NCBI GenBank assembly: GCA_033964015.1 | Contig: CM066922.1 | Span: forward strand, 21,810,507-21,874,506 | Source: Scolanthus callimorphus | Lineage: Eukaryota > Cnidaria > Anthozoa > Actiniaria > Edwardsiidae | Reading direction: 5' to 3' | Length of the DNA stretch: 64,000 nucleotides | In this document: positions 21,601 through 33,800 of the stretch, piece after piece | Numbering within the stretch: the stretch's first letter is position 1 | Layout: each line of letters opens with the position of its first letter | The notes under the pieces: generated by a model | What the model saw: the letters and a program-made list of their open reading frames with translations, nothing else | What the model was told of the DNA's origin: nothing | The model's database searches: none | Translations under genes and position numbers: made by a program

Positions 21601-22827
21601 TATACTCTATTGAATGTATTTTTTAAGAGAAAAATGGAAAAAGGAAATATTAACTCAGAGCTGTCAGAATGCTTTGAAGTAGGCAGCTGCTCAAAAAAAG
21701 TAGCTGGCTGCAAAAGAAAAATGGACGGCCAACATGCCAATTTCGTAGCTTCATAGCAACAAGTTAGTTTTCTTGCTAAGCCAATTCTGGAAATTTAAGG
21801 ATTCCAGTTTTTATTTATATTTTTTGAAAACAATTACAGGTGAGCTTCAGGCTGCATGAACAAACTTCTGTGGTTTGAACTTTTTTGTTTCTCAAATTTG
21901 GCAAAAAGTAGCCAGGATTAAATGTTAAGTAGCTGCCGGAGCACTGCTGGTCACCGGCTTGTTCTGACAGCTCTGTTAACTCCTGGCATTTATGGACATC
22001 TTCACCAAATCCTTACTCCAACAACAACAAAAGCTATGGCGCAGCTCTCATGTGAACATGATGCACTACCTCTATTCAGTTATAGTAGCTTCTCTTAAGG
22101 ACTTACTTATCTCTTCTGCTGCTGTGAATAATTCTCTCAGTAACACTTTTACCTATGAAGCAATAATTATACAGAACAGGCTAATTAAACTTGACCTTTT
22201 AACCTTTAAATAGGATAACAGGGATGGTCATCACAAAATTAGGAAAGACAACCTAAAAAAATTCAGGGATGATGGAACAGTTTTTAAAGTGGGAATGGGG
22301 GGGGGGCTCATCAGTAAGCTTATATGGCAAGGCTGGGGAGGGGGGGGGGGCTGCGTTTAGTGAAAATGTATGAAAACTGACAGCAAAAAAGAAACCATAC
22401 AAAGAATTTCATAAAAAAAGTTTACACTTTTTAACATGGCTGGTTATATAAATTGCAGCTTCCGAAAGAAAATCTTTCTCATATCTCCACTTGAATAAAT
22501 CCGGAACACCCCTGGGAATAAAAGTCTCACAACACGTTTAAACAAAGACTGACTCAGATCAAAACATTGTTTGGTCAAAAAAGTACAGACATCACAACAT
22601 CAAATACAAACCTCTTGCTTAGCGCTTTTGTCATCCAATGTAGCATCCGAGATTGCCTCCTTCAGCTGTTTCCATGACAGTTCTTTCTCCCTCTGTTTCT
22701 GCGCTCTCAACTTTCTCTTTCTGGCCAACTCATCGCTCAGTTGCGCCCTCTCTGAACTTCCCGGACCCGAAAGCCCAGAAAACGCTCTGAGCGAGCCAGT
22801 CAGTCTAGGAAGCTCTAAAGGATGCAT
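18677..22827 (-). CDS. ASCC3: ASCC3, N-terminal exons only (activating signal cointegrator 1 complex helicase subunit)
   Basis: ASCC3 is a double Ski2-like helicase of the ASCC complex (alkylation repair, ribosome quality control). Exons on -: 22612-22827, 22107-22152 (46 bp), 20521-21183, 19936-20015, 18677-18822. All have GT-AG borders and phases agree (0,1,1,0,2). They give ~383 aa. The start has LPRLTGSLRAFSG (vertebrate: LPRLTGALRSFSN). Later come SLRSLFGAFPATSAS-type and DLFDLLGFEAIEFI segments, KPQYGCQVFVQ, and a basic KQARKEERRLARRDK stretch before FDPEILAAQR, all in the order of the ASCC3 N terminus that contacts ASCC2. No helicase exon is seen in the remaining 18.6 kb to the left. 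Either a very long intron contains the GPCR and NAT genes, or the locus or assembly is broken. Confidence 0.85.
18917..18972. repeat. Dispersed CTTGAGACTCCCGG repeat, copy 1
   Basis: AAATCTTGAGACTCCCGGC..AAAACGTGGAAAGTTGACGTCCCT. Related copies are at about 46950-47011, 52888-52945 and 53245-53293. A related, longer repeat is at 25300-25545 and 57575-57825. Confidence 0.65.
18987..19152. mobile_element. TIR MITE in ASCC3 intron
   Basis: ACACCATATTCATAAATGGC at the left is mirrored by GCCATTTATGAATATAGTGT at the right. Arms continue through AATAATTACTATTGTTCTT / AAGAACAATAGTTATT. About 165 bp, non-coding. Confidence 0.8.
19551..19765. mobile_element. C-run TIR element, family E, copy 1
   Basis: Left end TGTGTGTTGCCAGAAATTAT, right end ..AATTTTTTGGAACCACAC. 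Inside are a long poly-C run near 19581, GGATTGGAAATCCGTAGGGG and AGAAATTCCAGAGGGGTGGG. A cleaner copy at 57005-57192 shows the ends as perfect inverted repeats. Confidence 0.75.
20225..20247. repeat. ATT microsatellite
   Basis: A run of (ATT)n in the intron between ASCC3 exons 3 and 4; possibly the tail of a lost LINE or SINE. Confidence 0.7.
21219..21497. mobile_element. Foldback MITE family B, internally deleted copy in ASCC3 intron
   Basis: Matches 12223-12586 (CCACAACGAGCGCGTTTCTCG.., ..CAGAGGACATTTGTT), but the left hairpin arm is missing. ACAAATGT is joined directly to ACTGCGG, at a point where the full copy has AAATGT repeated on either side of the missing arm. It can no longer form the long hairpin. 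Confidence 0.8.
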
Positions 22828-23842
22828 CTGTGTCCTTCTCCACGGAGCTATGGCATGATTTTAAAACAAAAACGAAAGAGAAACTACATTTTTCTCCCGT
22901 CTCCCGTCCAACACTGCTCTCAAATCAATGAAGTTGAATTTTCACCAGGCGTTCCTCGAAGATGGTGCAATGGTCGTCCCAGATCTCCTCGGTTTCGCCT
23001 ATACCACCTATCTTTATTTTTGTTTTGTTTTCAGCGACAAATATGCGCATCAACATTTTCTCTGGTTAAGGTTTTAAAAAAGCTTTTCAGAAAATACAGA
23101 CTTTGAAAATAAAGCTTTTCAGAAAATACAGACTTTGAACATGAATTTTAGGAGAGAGAAAAAGTTTCTCCGGGTACCCTGTGGTATGTTTTCGAACCCT
23201 TGGGATTCTGGGAGTTTTCATCGAATCGAAATCGGAGAGGAAGCAATACACGCAAAAAGCCACCAAGGAAAATATTGGTAAAATGTTCTAAATAGCCCGG
23301 TAATAGCTATTGTAAGTGTTAAAAAAGTTATTTATTTACAAAAAATTGCCGTAAATCAAAGTTATAATGTCAGACAATACCGTATATTATCCTTTTGTGC
23401 CTTAATTGATGATGAGAGTGTTAGCACTATTTAATAATAATTCCATTCGCATTCTATTTTGTATTTGGAAATTCCAGTGGGTTAGGGCGCTTTCTTTAGG
23501 TTAGTTGACCTCCTTGATGGGGAATGGACCTTCTAGATTAAGCAAACACCTCGGGGAGCGACTGCATAATATCCCCCACTGATTTCCATCTCTCAGAAGT
23601 TCTTATAGAACGAGGTGACATAACACAAAATATCTATTCATATTCAAATCAGCGGGGGGTATTCTGCAGTCTAGCCTCAATTAATTACAGTAGATAGATA
23701 GATAGATTTTATTTACCCACGGTAGGTTAATTCAGCATAAGCTGGTTTACAAGTAAGCCGTGCGCTATCTATAGTGTATTATTGTCACTTTTTTATCTCT
23801 GTGGTTGTCACATAGTAACTTTTTCTTCTACTCTTTTTGCAG
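22828..23842. promoter_or_regulatory. Divergent promoter region between ASCC3 and BLOC1S3
   Basis: The two genes start head-to-head ~1 kb apart. BLOC1S3 begins in its second visible exon, since an acceptor (..TTTTTGCAG) lies at 23842, so a 5' UTR exon must lie here. A GATA microsatellite is present near 23693-23712. No core promoter motif is identified. Confidence 0.45.
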
Positions 23843-23859
23843 AAAATGCAATTGTGATC

Positions 23860-25749
23860 ATGACTTCCAATGTTACATCTGGGGAGGGGGTGGAGTCAGA
23901 TGATGACATCAGTCAATCACTGTCATTCATGAAAAACACCATGGTAACCAGCACCATGGTCTCAGGTGAGGCATCTGAAACTGACGAGGAGGAAGACGCT
24001 GACGGCACAAGTAAGCCACACCCATCTGGACAGGAGACCCATCAGGAGGGGGATCCATACGGAGAGGCAATAGCTGTGGCTATTGATAATCTTGAAATTG
24101 AAGACTCATTTGCTAATAAGGCTGACAAGGGAAGAAGACAAAAGCTTAATTTCAAATATGACTCGTAAGTATTACTACAAGGGATAGAAGTTTTTATTTT
24201 GAGGTGTGACATGTAAGACTGAGTTCTATCTGCAGGCCTGGAAATTAAGAATAATTAATTAGGTCACATTTTGGAAAATGGTTTCTATATTATTTGTTAG
24301 TCACATTTTGCAGACTGTGGGTGACAAAATTGCTTAAGTTTTAGTCACAAATTAGAAAGGTTTAGCTGCGAAAGGGATTCATACAGGCACAATTTCCACC
24401 CCTGATCTGATAGTCATGTTTTTTTACTTTCAATGATGGTAGTCAAAGCAAGTGTTGTATACTACATTTAGGATTACCTTACAATGCAGTACACTTGTAA
24501 CTTATTGCCACTGCCCGCCAAAACTGTACTAGTCATTTACTAATTGCATACAGTGCCCATCTGCTCAAATTGTAATTACTAGAAAAATTAGGATCCAGTC
24601 AAGGTTGTGCTAATGCTTCAACTGTCAGTGTAACACTTTACTTCAAGTATTTTGTTTTGATCACTATTTAATATTTATAAGCTCTTGATGTTTTTTAAAG
24701 CATGTAAAATGTAATTTAGAAGTGCATTATACCTAAGAAATTTTTCTATTTCTCCACAGACCATTTCACAGGAAGTTGAGTAAGTATCTAGACTTTTGCA
24801 TGATTCCTCTGGTTAAAGACTTCATGTCTCCAGCCTGTAAATCCCTATGGCTTGTACTTTTATGTACTTGCTTCTTTATAGAAAATTTCATCATAAGATA
24901 TATCAAAATCATATCAAGGTCATTTGGCTGACCCAACCTACCATAATTTTATATTCCATTAAAATGTTTTAAATACTTTATTGACTCTTTTTAGGGGAAA
25001 GAAATCTTCAGATGAGGAGCAGTTTAGTTGAAGGCTCCATGCAGATCTACAAGTCTGCCTCAGATAAACTGAGCAGTTCTACATTTTATCTTACAAAGGC
25101 ACAAACAGCAGTGGAGGTAAGTTCAACAATCATATCTCTGAATACCATTGAACTTGATGAATCTGGACTGTATTAAAATGGTGTGTTGTAACTACATTTC
25201 TTACAGTACATTCATTGAATTCCAGAGAGGTGGGGGATCATAACTCAAACCCCTTCCCCTTTAATTATCATAAAATATAACATTTACACATAACCATCAA
25301 CTCTAGAGGTTCTGGAGAATTTGTCGGAACCATCTCATTTCCTCAAGTCTTTCCTGAAACCTTCTGAATCCCTTCCAAAAATGACCAAACTCTCTCTGAA
25401 TCTTTGCCGATGCTGCAGACTTTGGTTGACTTTTTTCTGGCCTAACTATGAATCATATTCATAGAATATGTTGAAAAATCCAGAAGACTTGATGCTTTAA
25501 CCTGGAGACTGGGAGTTTCTGGCAACTGCCAGGAAAACCTGGAGAGTTCGCACTTATGTTTACATTTTGGAGGTAGAACACATTGGTGTGAAGATATTTT
25601 CTGAAACCACAGTTTATTCACAAAATTTTCTTTTTTTCCAGGATATAGCTTACCAGTCTAAAGTAATTCTTGAAGACCTTGAATCACTGGATAGCGCACT
25701 ACAGGGAACAACAAACCTACAGTTCCTGCCAATGCTGGCACCTATTTGA
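23860..25749 (+). CDS. BLOC1S3: BLOC-1 subunit 3 homologue
   Basis: BLOC-1 is an eight-subunit coiled-coil complex for lysosome-related organelle biogenesis. Coding exons: 23860-24164, 24760-24779 (20 bp), 24995-25116, 25642-25749. Donors are GTAAGT-like, acceptors are clear, and phases agree, giving 184 aa. The N-terminal half is acidic and holds VSGEASETDEEED, closely like the GEATETDSE/GEAAETDSE repeats of vertebrate BLOC1S3. The C-terminal half (from RKLRERNLQMRSSLVEG) is helical, consistent with the coiled-coil domain, and ends LQFLPMLAPI. The length is near the human protein (~200 aa). The start is the first ATG after the acceptor at 23842 in frame. The call rests on the acidic motif plus size and layout, so a search would settle it. 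Confidence 0.72.
25300..25545. repeat. Dispersed repeat in BLOC1S3 intron
   Basis: ATCAACTCTAGAGGTTCTGG..GAATTTGTCGGAACCATCT .. CTGGAGACTGGGAG .. CCAGGAAAACCTGGAGAGTT. The same layout recurs at 57575-57825 within a CFAP298 intron. Confidence 0.7.
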
Positions 25750-25859
25750 AGAAAAGGAATATGTACAATGTACGATGTGCCTGCGTCAGCTGCTATTTTG
25801 TCAACCTAGTAAAATACTGAGTCAGAGAGCACACCCAATTCCATTTGCTAATTTAGGGA

Positions 25860-26166
25860 CTGGGCAGTTCAATTTTATATCCTCTGCACTCCCCCTATTG
25901 ATCAGGACCTTGGAATTCCAGGGTGAATGGTCATCAAAAAGTATGGAAATTCCAGGGTGGCTACCCTGGTACTGGAGCAAAATTCCAGGGTAGGTATCCC
26001 AAAAAATATAAATTTCCATGGTGAATAGACATATTTCCAGGGTGGTCATGAGAAAATTCACTGGAATTCCAGGGTTGGTATGGACAACCTAAAATGTCCA
26101 GGGTGAATAGCTGAAACTGGGGTCCTCAAAAGGGGGGGGGGATGGGTGAGGATATTTTTTTGTGGT
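25860..26166. mobile_element. Internal-repeat TIR element, family C (CCAGGGTGAATGG)
   Basis: Left end GGGCAGTTCAATTTTATATCC..CTCCCCCTATTGATCAGGACC; right end ..GGTCCTCAAAAGGGGGGGG..GAGGATATTTTTTT, roughly inverted. Between them GGAATTCCAGGGT or close variants recur about six times. It lies just after the BLOC1S3 stop and is probably part of the 3' flank. Confidence 0.65.
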
Positions 26167-26771
26167 GCAATGAATGAATTCACTAAGTCAAGTATTAGTT
26201 TTTGTTAATTTTAGATATATATATATTTATAGTCCTCTAGACATAACTTGTCTTATAGTTATTGAATGTAAATAACAAGACAGGAGGGACTTCATTAATG
26301 GACTCTCATGGATTTTTACATGGAAAGATCTTGATCGTTTTTACTCACGAGGTTTCGTGTCATAGCGCGAATTGGGTGAGTCATCGAGCGGGTGAGCGGT
26401 ATACTAAACCAAGTGAATAAAAACTCTTTCAAGCTCTTGTCATGTCATAATTTGTTTATTATAGACGCTGAGTAAGATAAAAAAGCACAAAAATAAACAA
26501 AGATTGCATCTTATTCTTGCCGTGAAATGATATCACTTCACTGATTTTTATTCACAGCTTGATCACATGGGTATCCGGTCACACTTAATAATAAGTGTAG
26601 TTTACTCCCTCGTTTAACAATTAAAATCCACTGGACACAGCTACATGTACGTATATTTATTTTACATTGGACTCTATCACAAATCTGATTGATCAAGAGC
26701 GAACAATCAGTTCTCAATGTTGTGTGAATTTGACATGATAAAGCAGATATTGCATTTATCATGTCATGTTC
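26167..26771. other. Intergenic, nothing assigned
   Basis: No gene or paired repeat recognised. An AT microsatellite lies near 26215-26226. Confidence 0.4.
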
Positions 26772-27216
26772 CGGGGCGGGGGGGGTACTTTGCTTGATAT
26801 AGGGTGGGTATGTGCCGCTGCGAATTTCAAATGTGGACCCCGTTCTAAAATGATTTTTTGAAGAAAAGCTACCCCGATCAATTTTTTTGCACCCAAAATG
26901 AGACCCCGTTCTAAAGAGAAATTAATGATACCTGTAAATCAAATTTGTTGTTGTATACATGTTACGGGTTTTATATAATATCTGTAATAGAATGTTAGCG
27001 CTTGTTGAACTCTTTACATTTAATAAAACAATATGTGACCGCCGGGTCGCTTCCTTGAAGATTTTACTGGGTGGTCTTCATTATCATACCCCGTTCTAGA
27101 GGACGGTTCCTAAACGATGCCCCGTTCTATCGGCTGGAGGAAGAAATCGGGACCCCTTTTGGCGGCACATACCCGTATAGCTCTCTTGTAAGGGAGTACC
27201 CCCCCCCCCCCCCCCA
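26772..27216. mobile_element. Internal-repeat element, family D (ACCCCGTTCTA)
   Basis: The left end GGGGCGGGGGGGGTACTTTG..GGGTATGTGCCG is mirrored by CGGCACATACCC..GGGAGTACCCCCCCC. Inside, CCCCGTTCTA occurs at least four times (near 26838, 26903, 27090, 27120). No ORF of note. Same general design as families B2, C and H nearby: C/G-rich inverted ends and short degenerate internal repeats. Confidence 0.65.
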
Positions 27217-27828
27217 CGGAGTCATGTTCAGAGTTGGCGTCGTCCTCAAGCCCTTCGTCAATAACATTTCAACATGTCATTTTGGTTGTAAGTCATTTTC
27301 GCATCATAGCAATTTGTCTTTAACCTTAATGAGATAATTGCGAGCTAATCCGGCAAAGAGGATCACCAGTATGTGCACCGAGGCAACAACTAGCAACAAT
27401 GCACACAAAAAAAGACGAATAAATAATATGTGATACGTACTCGAATACATAATAAATAACGAAGCAGACGCGAAACACGAGCAACAACGACGTACAACAA
27501 GTCAACAATGGCAAGACTAGCTCGTTCGCGCAAAGGGCACAGACAGAACTGCTTTACGTTAAGATAGGTTAAAAGTGGGAAGAGGTTATCGTCCTTACGA
27601 AGGGTAGATCGAAGGAAGAAGAATGACGAGGCCCTATGTGTAATAGCTTGCGAGATATTTCTTCAGATATCCGAAAAATACCCACTGGAGAACCGCCTCG
27701 CAGGCTACCTGAGTTGCGTGAAATAAGACTTACGTCTTGAAAGGTCAGACCTAAATAAGGAAGAACGGTTCAAAATAGAATGCAAATGAGTGATCCGATT
27801 GCCTCGAATACCTGGTGTCGTCTGTACC
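27217..27828. other. Upstream region of the P450 gene
   Basis: No repeat pair or clear promoter motif. The region probably holds the P450 5' UTR. Confidence 0.4.
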
Positions 27829-30800
27829 ATGGCGGTGCTCGAAGCAGCTCTTGCAAATTATGCGTATTTTATACTCTTTCTCGTTATAAGCATCGTTCTT
27901 TATGTCTGGGGAGTAATTCCTTATCGTCGATCAACTCTAGTGGCCATTACAGGAGATCTACCAGGCCCTAAACCACTGCCAATTATAGGACATCTCCTGG
28001 ACTTCAGACGGAATAACTATTTCGTTCCTTCTATCATGAATGAGTACTACAGGAAATACGGCCGTGTCTATGCAGTTTATGTTGGAAGGTCTCCAGCAAT
28101 GATGATTTGTGATCCTCCGCTACTGAAGGAGATTTTTGTGAAGAAATTCACGTGTTTCACTGATCGAAATGTAAGTGGTTCTAGCTTAGGAGAGGGAGGG
28201 TAAAAAATATGTTAGAATTTGTATACCGCAAACATGTATGATCAAATGCAGTTTACAGTTTTGAGATGTCTGATCTCTAAGATGAGGACTGCTTATTAGT
28301 GATTTTGCGCTCTATAAATAAAATTTTATATTAATATATGTTATTATTTCATACTGCAGTTTAAAATCGTGAGTGGGATTATAATCAAAGTGTTGAGAAT
28401 TCTGTAGTAAGTTTAACGTCCCCCATATACAGGAGGTGTAGTGGAATGAGAGACGAGACCTTCCAGTGCTTTGAAATCAGGGACAATAAACTCTCTCTAG
28501 CTAGGGGGTCAGGCAAAGCCATTACAATTCATGCCGCATTTCATGACGATTTCCTTGCAGAATGACATGTTCCCTTTTGGAAATAGCGAGCCGTTCAACA
28601 AAATGGTTGGACTCATTAAAGGGGACGAATGGCAGCGACTGCGCAGTGCGCACACTCCTTCCTTTACTACGCACAAGCTGAAAGTGATGATTCCACTCAT
28701 TCAGTCGTCATGCGATGTGTTCATGAGGCAACTGGAACAAGCGGCCAAGAAAGGGAAGCCATTTCACATTCACGAGTGAGTGAAATCAAAACATTGGTCA
28801 ACACATGAAGGGATACCAAAAAGTGTAACCCTCCGCCCTAAAATCCCACATCTTTATCCTCGGCGATCTTAATCTTCATTCGTAATTTCCTCGTTATTGT
28901 CATCTTCATCCTTATTCTCATTTCATACTCATACTCATTTTTATTCTCATCTTCAACCTCATCTCACTCTCATCTTCATGTTCACCTCGTCTTCATCCTC
29001 ATCCTCATGTTCGTCCTCATCTTCATCTTCATCCTCATCCTCATCCTCATCCTCATGTTCGTCCTCATCTTCATCCTCATTTCATCCTCATTTCCTCATT
29101 TCATACTCATACTCATTTTTATTCTCATCTTCATCCTCACCTCACTCTCATCTTCATGTTCATCCTCGTCTTCATCTTCATCCTCATCCTCATCTTCATC
29201 CTCATCTCCGTCATCTTCATCCTAATCTTCATCTTTCATCCCCATCGTCATCCCAATCTTCATTCCAATCCTCATCTTCATCCTAGTCTTCACTTCGCTT
29301 CATCTTCTTCATCTTCACGTTTTAGGTTCTAACCAATCAGAACTCGGGAACTCATATGTAAGATCAACGTTTTATGCAAATTTGATGACGTGGCGAGAGG
29401 TAGAAAATATGCATGCTAACATCAGCCAGTGCGATTATAATCTGGGGGACTCCCCTATTTTTAGTGCGGGGGTGCTCTTCGGGAACTTTCGATTTTAGCC
29501 CTAAAAGATACCAACAAGTTAGCCTGAATTTCCCTTTAATTTCCTCCCGTATTTTTTTACGAGGGAAAACTCGTCTGAAATTCAGGCTTCCTACCAACAA
29601 CTGTGTGACTGATCAAGCCACTGTTGCTTGATTTGCTATAGCGGACCCCTAAGAGGTACCTAGAGGTACGACGAGCACCCCCGCCCAAAAAATAGGGGAG
29701 TCCCCTCAGTGCAAAATGTATCAAATCGACCGCAGGTCTAAAACAAATCCTGCATTTCCATTGACCACACTACGTACACAGCTGAATTTCTCATGGTAGA
29801 AGAATGGAAAATGTTCGGATTTTCCATGGCTATCCAATATGTGAATTCCGAATTCCATGCGTACCACGGGAAATTCAGCTTTTCCCATGGATTGGTTTTG
29901 CAGAAATGTTCTGTGGTATGGACTGCATGATCCATTGGGCATTGAAGTTAATTACCACGCTACAGAAAATACACCCAATCAGAAAGCTGGAAAGCCGTAT
30001 TGTATATTCGCTATTATCCTATAAATAACACACAGTCCGCGACAAGCATTTCCAATGAAAATACAGAGCAGTATTTAATGGATTTTCTTGGTCAGCCTAG
30101 TTTTTACCATTCCTTGGTATGCCGTTCAAAATTTATCATCTACCAAAAAAACGAACCACGCAAAATACTACACACGCGAACAACGTCATTGTATTTCTTC
30201 AGGTACAACCAAGCTTTCATCCTTGAGATTTTCTTAAAGACAATGTTAGGGCTTCACACAAACGCCCAGCTGAATTATGATGATCCAGCTTTCGTGGCAG
30301 TGCGAGAGGCCGCCGGGACTGGTATTTACGGCATTTTACAACTCATTGCCTTCTTTGTACCGATTCTTGGAACGATGTTTCCGAGAATTTACACAGCCCC
30401 ATATGATAACTTAATGGAGATGTTGAAGCAAGTTATTGAAACGAGGAAGAAGGACAGAAGCAGGCAAAGCAAGGTGAGATTGGAAATATATAGAGGATAT
30501 TACACGGTGGCGCGAAGATATGAGTTTTATTTTCGAGTGGCAAGAACAATATTTTACGAATGAGCGCACCGTGTAATTTTCTTTTTATTATATAGATTGA
30601 TTTCCAAGCACTTTTGTTTTGACCGATATCCTCACTAGTGAGGATATGGAAAATATGTCACTGAGGACCCGGATGTAGCTTCGTATGAGATCTACGAGTG
30701 GCGTATTTCCAGTAAAACACTCGTGTCTATATAATAAATATATATATGAGGCCAGTGAACTGAAAAAGTGGTTGGGAATGCATTTTTATATAGCCTCCCT

Positions 30801-33800
30801 CCCTCTTATTCAGAGGTTGCAGTCAGTACAGAATTGTGCTGCCCGGCTGGTTACCAGTAAAGCATCGAATTATTTTTAACATATTATTATTAGTTTTTAA
30901 AATCTCTTAATAATTTAGCACCTCTATTTAAAATGAGGGTAACAATGCTAATAAGCTTGTGGCTCTCCCTCCCTAGATTATTATACTGAATTAGTTTGAT
31001 TTTAATATAATTGTTTTTAATTGTAGTATAGAGCGCCATAGAGCAGTTAATGTATATGGCGCTATATAAATCTATCATTATTATTATATTATCATAGTCC
31101 ACTTTTGTGCTAACTGGCCTCATCTTGTCGAGGCACTTGAAATTGGTCTCATTTTGGCTCTGAAAGCTTACTGAAAAGCTACAGTTTGGGCTTTGAGTGA
31201 GCTGGCAGTGCTAAAAGGGGGCTGGTGAAGCTGCTCTGAGTGGATCTCACATGTCACACAGGTAGCCCACAACGCCTGGGGGACTTGCTACCACTCATTA
31301 TTAGCAATAAATAAAATATTTGCAACCGCGAATAGGATTTTTATATTTTTTCCTTCCGGTTTAGTGTCATATATCAATTGCCCTTGATTGAACTTGACAC
31401 TTCACGTGTCACCTATTATGTAACAGTAGGCCTAGGGCGTCTAATTAATTGAGCCCCCCTATTAGAGAATTGGGGGCGTAGCAAGGATTCAGTCATAGGA
31501 TTTTTATATTTTTTCCTTCCGGTTTAGTGTCATATATCAATTGCCCTTGATTGAACTTGACACTTCACGTGTCACCTATTACGTAACAGTAGGCCTAGGG
31601 CGTCTAATTAATTGAGCCCCCTATAAGAGAATTGGGGGCGTAGCAAGGATTCAGTCATAGCTTTGGAAGCGAAGCCACGTTTTCTTCCTTGCCCCGCCTC
31701 CTCCCCTTGCCGTGCCACTGTTAGGTAATTAAGTAGATAGTTTTAGTTGGACGCCCTGGCGTATGGATGCCCTCACCTTTGCAGGGCCTTGTAAAGCTAT
31801 TTACAGAAAGTGATTGTAACTGTTGTGTGATTCAGATTAAAGAGGCTTTGGGACTTTGCCCTCAGCCATTTTTATCCCAACAGTGTGTCTGACTTTTCCT
31901 GGCCCTGTAAATCGAGCTCAAGAGATGCAACTTTCCGACTTCAATGATTTAAAGGAAGGAAGAAAATATAAAAGTACTTTCCGCGTGCTCTCTGCTTTCT
32001 TACAAACACGAGGGGGATGTTGGGAGAACTGATCAAAACTTGAAAGACACGAGCCGAAGGCGAGTGTCTTTCAAGTTTTATCAGTTCGACCAACATTCCC
32101 CGAGTGTTTGTAAGAAACCAGAGAGCCGGCACGCAGAAAGTATTTTTATTGCTTTTAGAAAATAACATACACACGCGCGACAGCGTTGCGTGACAATCGT
32201 GTTTCTCAGGTCTCTTACAAACACGCTTTTTAACCAATCAGAATGCGCACATTCACAATACAACATAGGTGTTATTTTCTAATTGACCTTGAAAGGGGTG
32301 CCCTAATTCAGGACAAGGCTTAAGGGGCTGCCTTAATCCAAGAGAAGGGCTTACCGGCAAGAGAAGGCTTCTCAGAGAAACAAGTAATGCCTATCTGACC
32401 TATCTGGTTCTCATAATCATAATAGCAACGGCCTCTCGCCTTATAGGCTACATGCACCATGTGCAAGTGAAAAGACAACAATCACAGCACATGTCAGTTC
32501 CCTTGACAGCAATCCAGCTTGCCTTTTGGATCCCGGCAAAGCAAAAAAAAAAGAAGGGGTCAGTGACAGTGAGCGAGATCATACAAGATGAGGCCAGTTA
32601 ACACAAAAGGTGGTTTAGTCGCCACTGTGCTAACTGGCCTCATGATATATAAAATATACAGTCAAGGTAAGGCCAAGTAAAAACAAAATGGCATGTTTAT
32701 CGTCCCCGCCCGCATCGTTTTTTGGAGCCGCATCCTTTTTTCTTTTCTTTTTTCTTTTCACAAATTGTCTCCAAAACTAAGTCAACGTCACAAGCGGTTA
32801 AAATTGCTTTTACTGTGCGACTACGTCAACCGGGCCATTTTGTAAGAAGTTAGCCAATCAGAAAGCGAGTACAGAACAAAGGATCTCGACTTTCTTGAGA
32901 TCTGAGACACCGAAATATCGCTTTTCTCGTAACAATTGTGGAAATTATGGGCAGAAATAACTTCAAAACACTTAATTACTCATCGTCAGATGTATTGCAG
33001 GTATCAAATTTGCTTAAAATGGTTTGAATCTCTAAATGACAAACTTTTTACGGGATGGCCCGGTTGACGTAGTCGCACAGTAAATGTGACTTTGATGAGC
33101 GCGGAAATGCTTTATATGAACATAGATTGCCCTTGAAGAATCGTTTATGAAACAGTCGTAGTCATTTTGTACACAAAATATGGCATAAACCAATAAAACA
33201 AGGCATAAACAAGGAGCAAAAAGAAATAAAAAATAAAAAAGCCCGCATGGACATGTTATTTGTTTTACTTGCCCTAATCAACAATCTGAACAAGATTGAG
33301 TTGTCTTGAAATAGAGGGGTGAAGAAATATAGTCGTTGCAATGACGTTCCCTCTGATGTTATAATAACGAAAAATAAATATCTCATACTATATGCCTTTT
33401 TGTAGGATTTTCTCGACCTTATTCTCAAAGCTAGTGATGGTGACATGGATGAAAGACTACGTCTTTCAGACTCTGAGATTTGTGCAAACTGTGTGCTGTT
33501 CTTAAATGTTGGCTTCGACACAACAAGCGCCATGCTCTCATTTATTTGTCACTGCCTGGCCACGCATCCTGATGTCCAGGAAAAGTTACAGCAGGAGATA
33601 GAGTGTGTCTGGACAGAAGAGGACGAGTTACCGTCATACGACAAAATAAACGAGATGAAATACCTAGACATGGTTGTGTCTGAGACATTAAGGCTCTACC
33701 CAACAGGTACGTGGGCAAATACAGTATGTAAACACCAGGGCCTGGCTAACGCAGTAAGCAGAGTGGGGCGCCTAATGTAGTACAGCCGCTTGCGTTTGAG

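Noticed and set aside
28897..29286. Serine-rich protein ORF
   Set aside because: Pure product of the TCATCC/TCATCT low-complexity tract inside a P450 intron.
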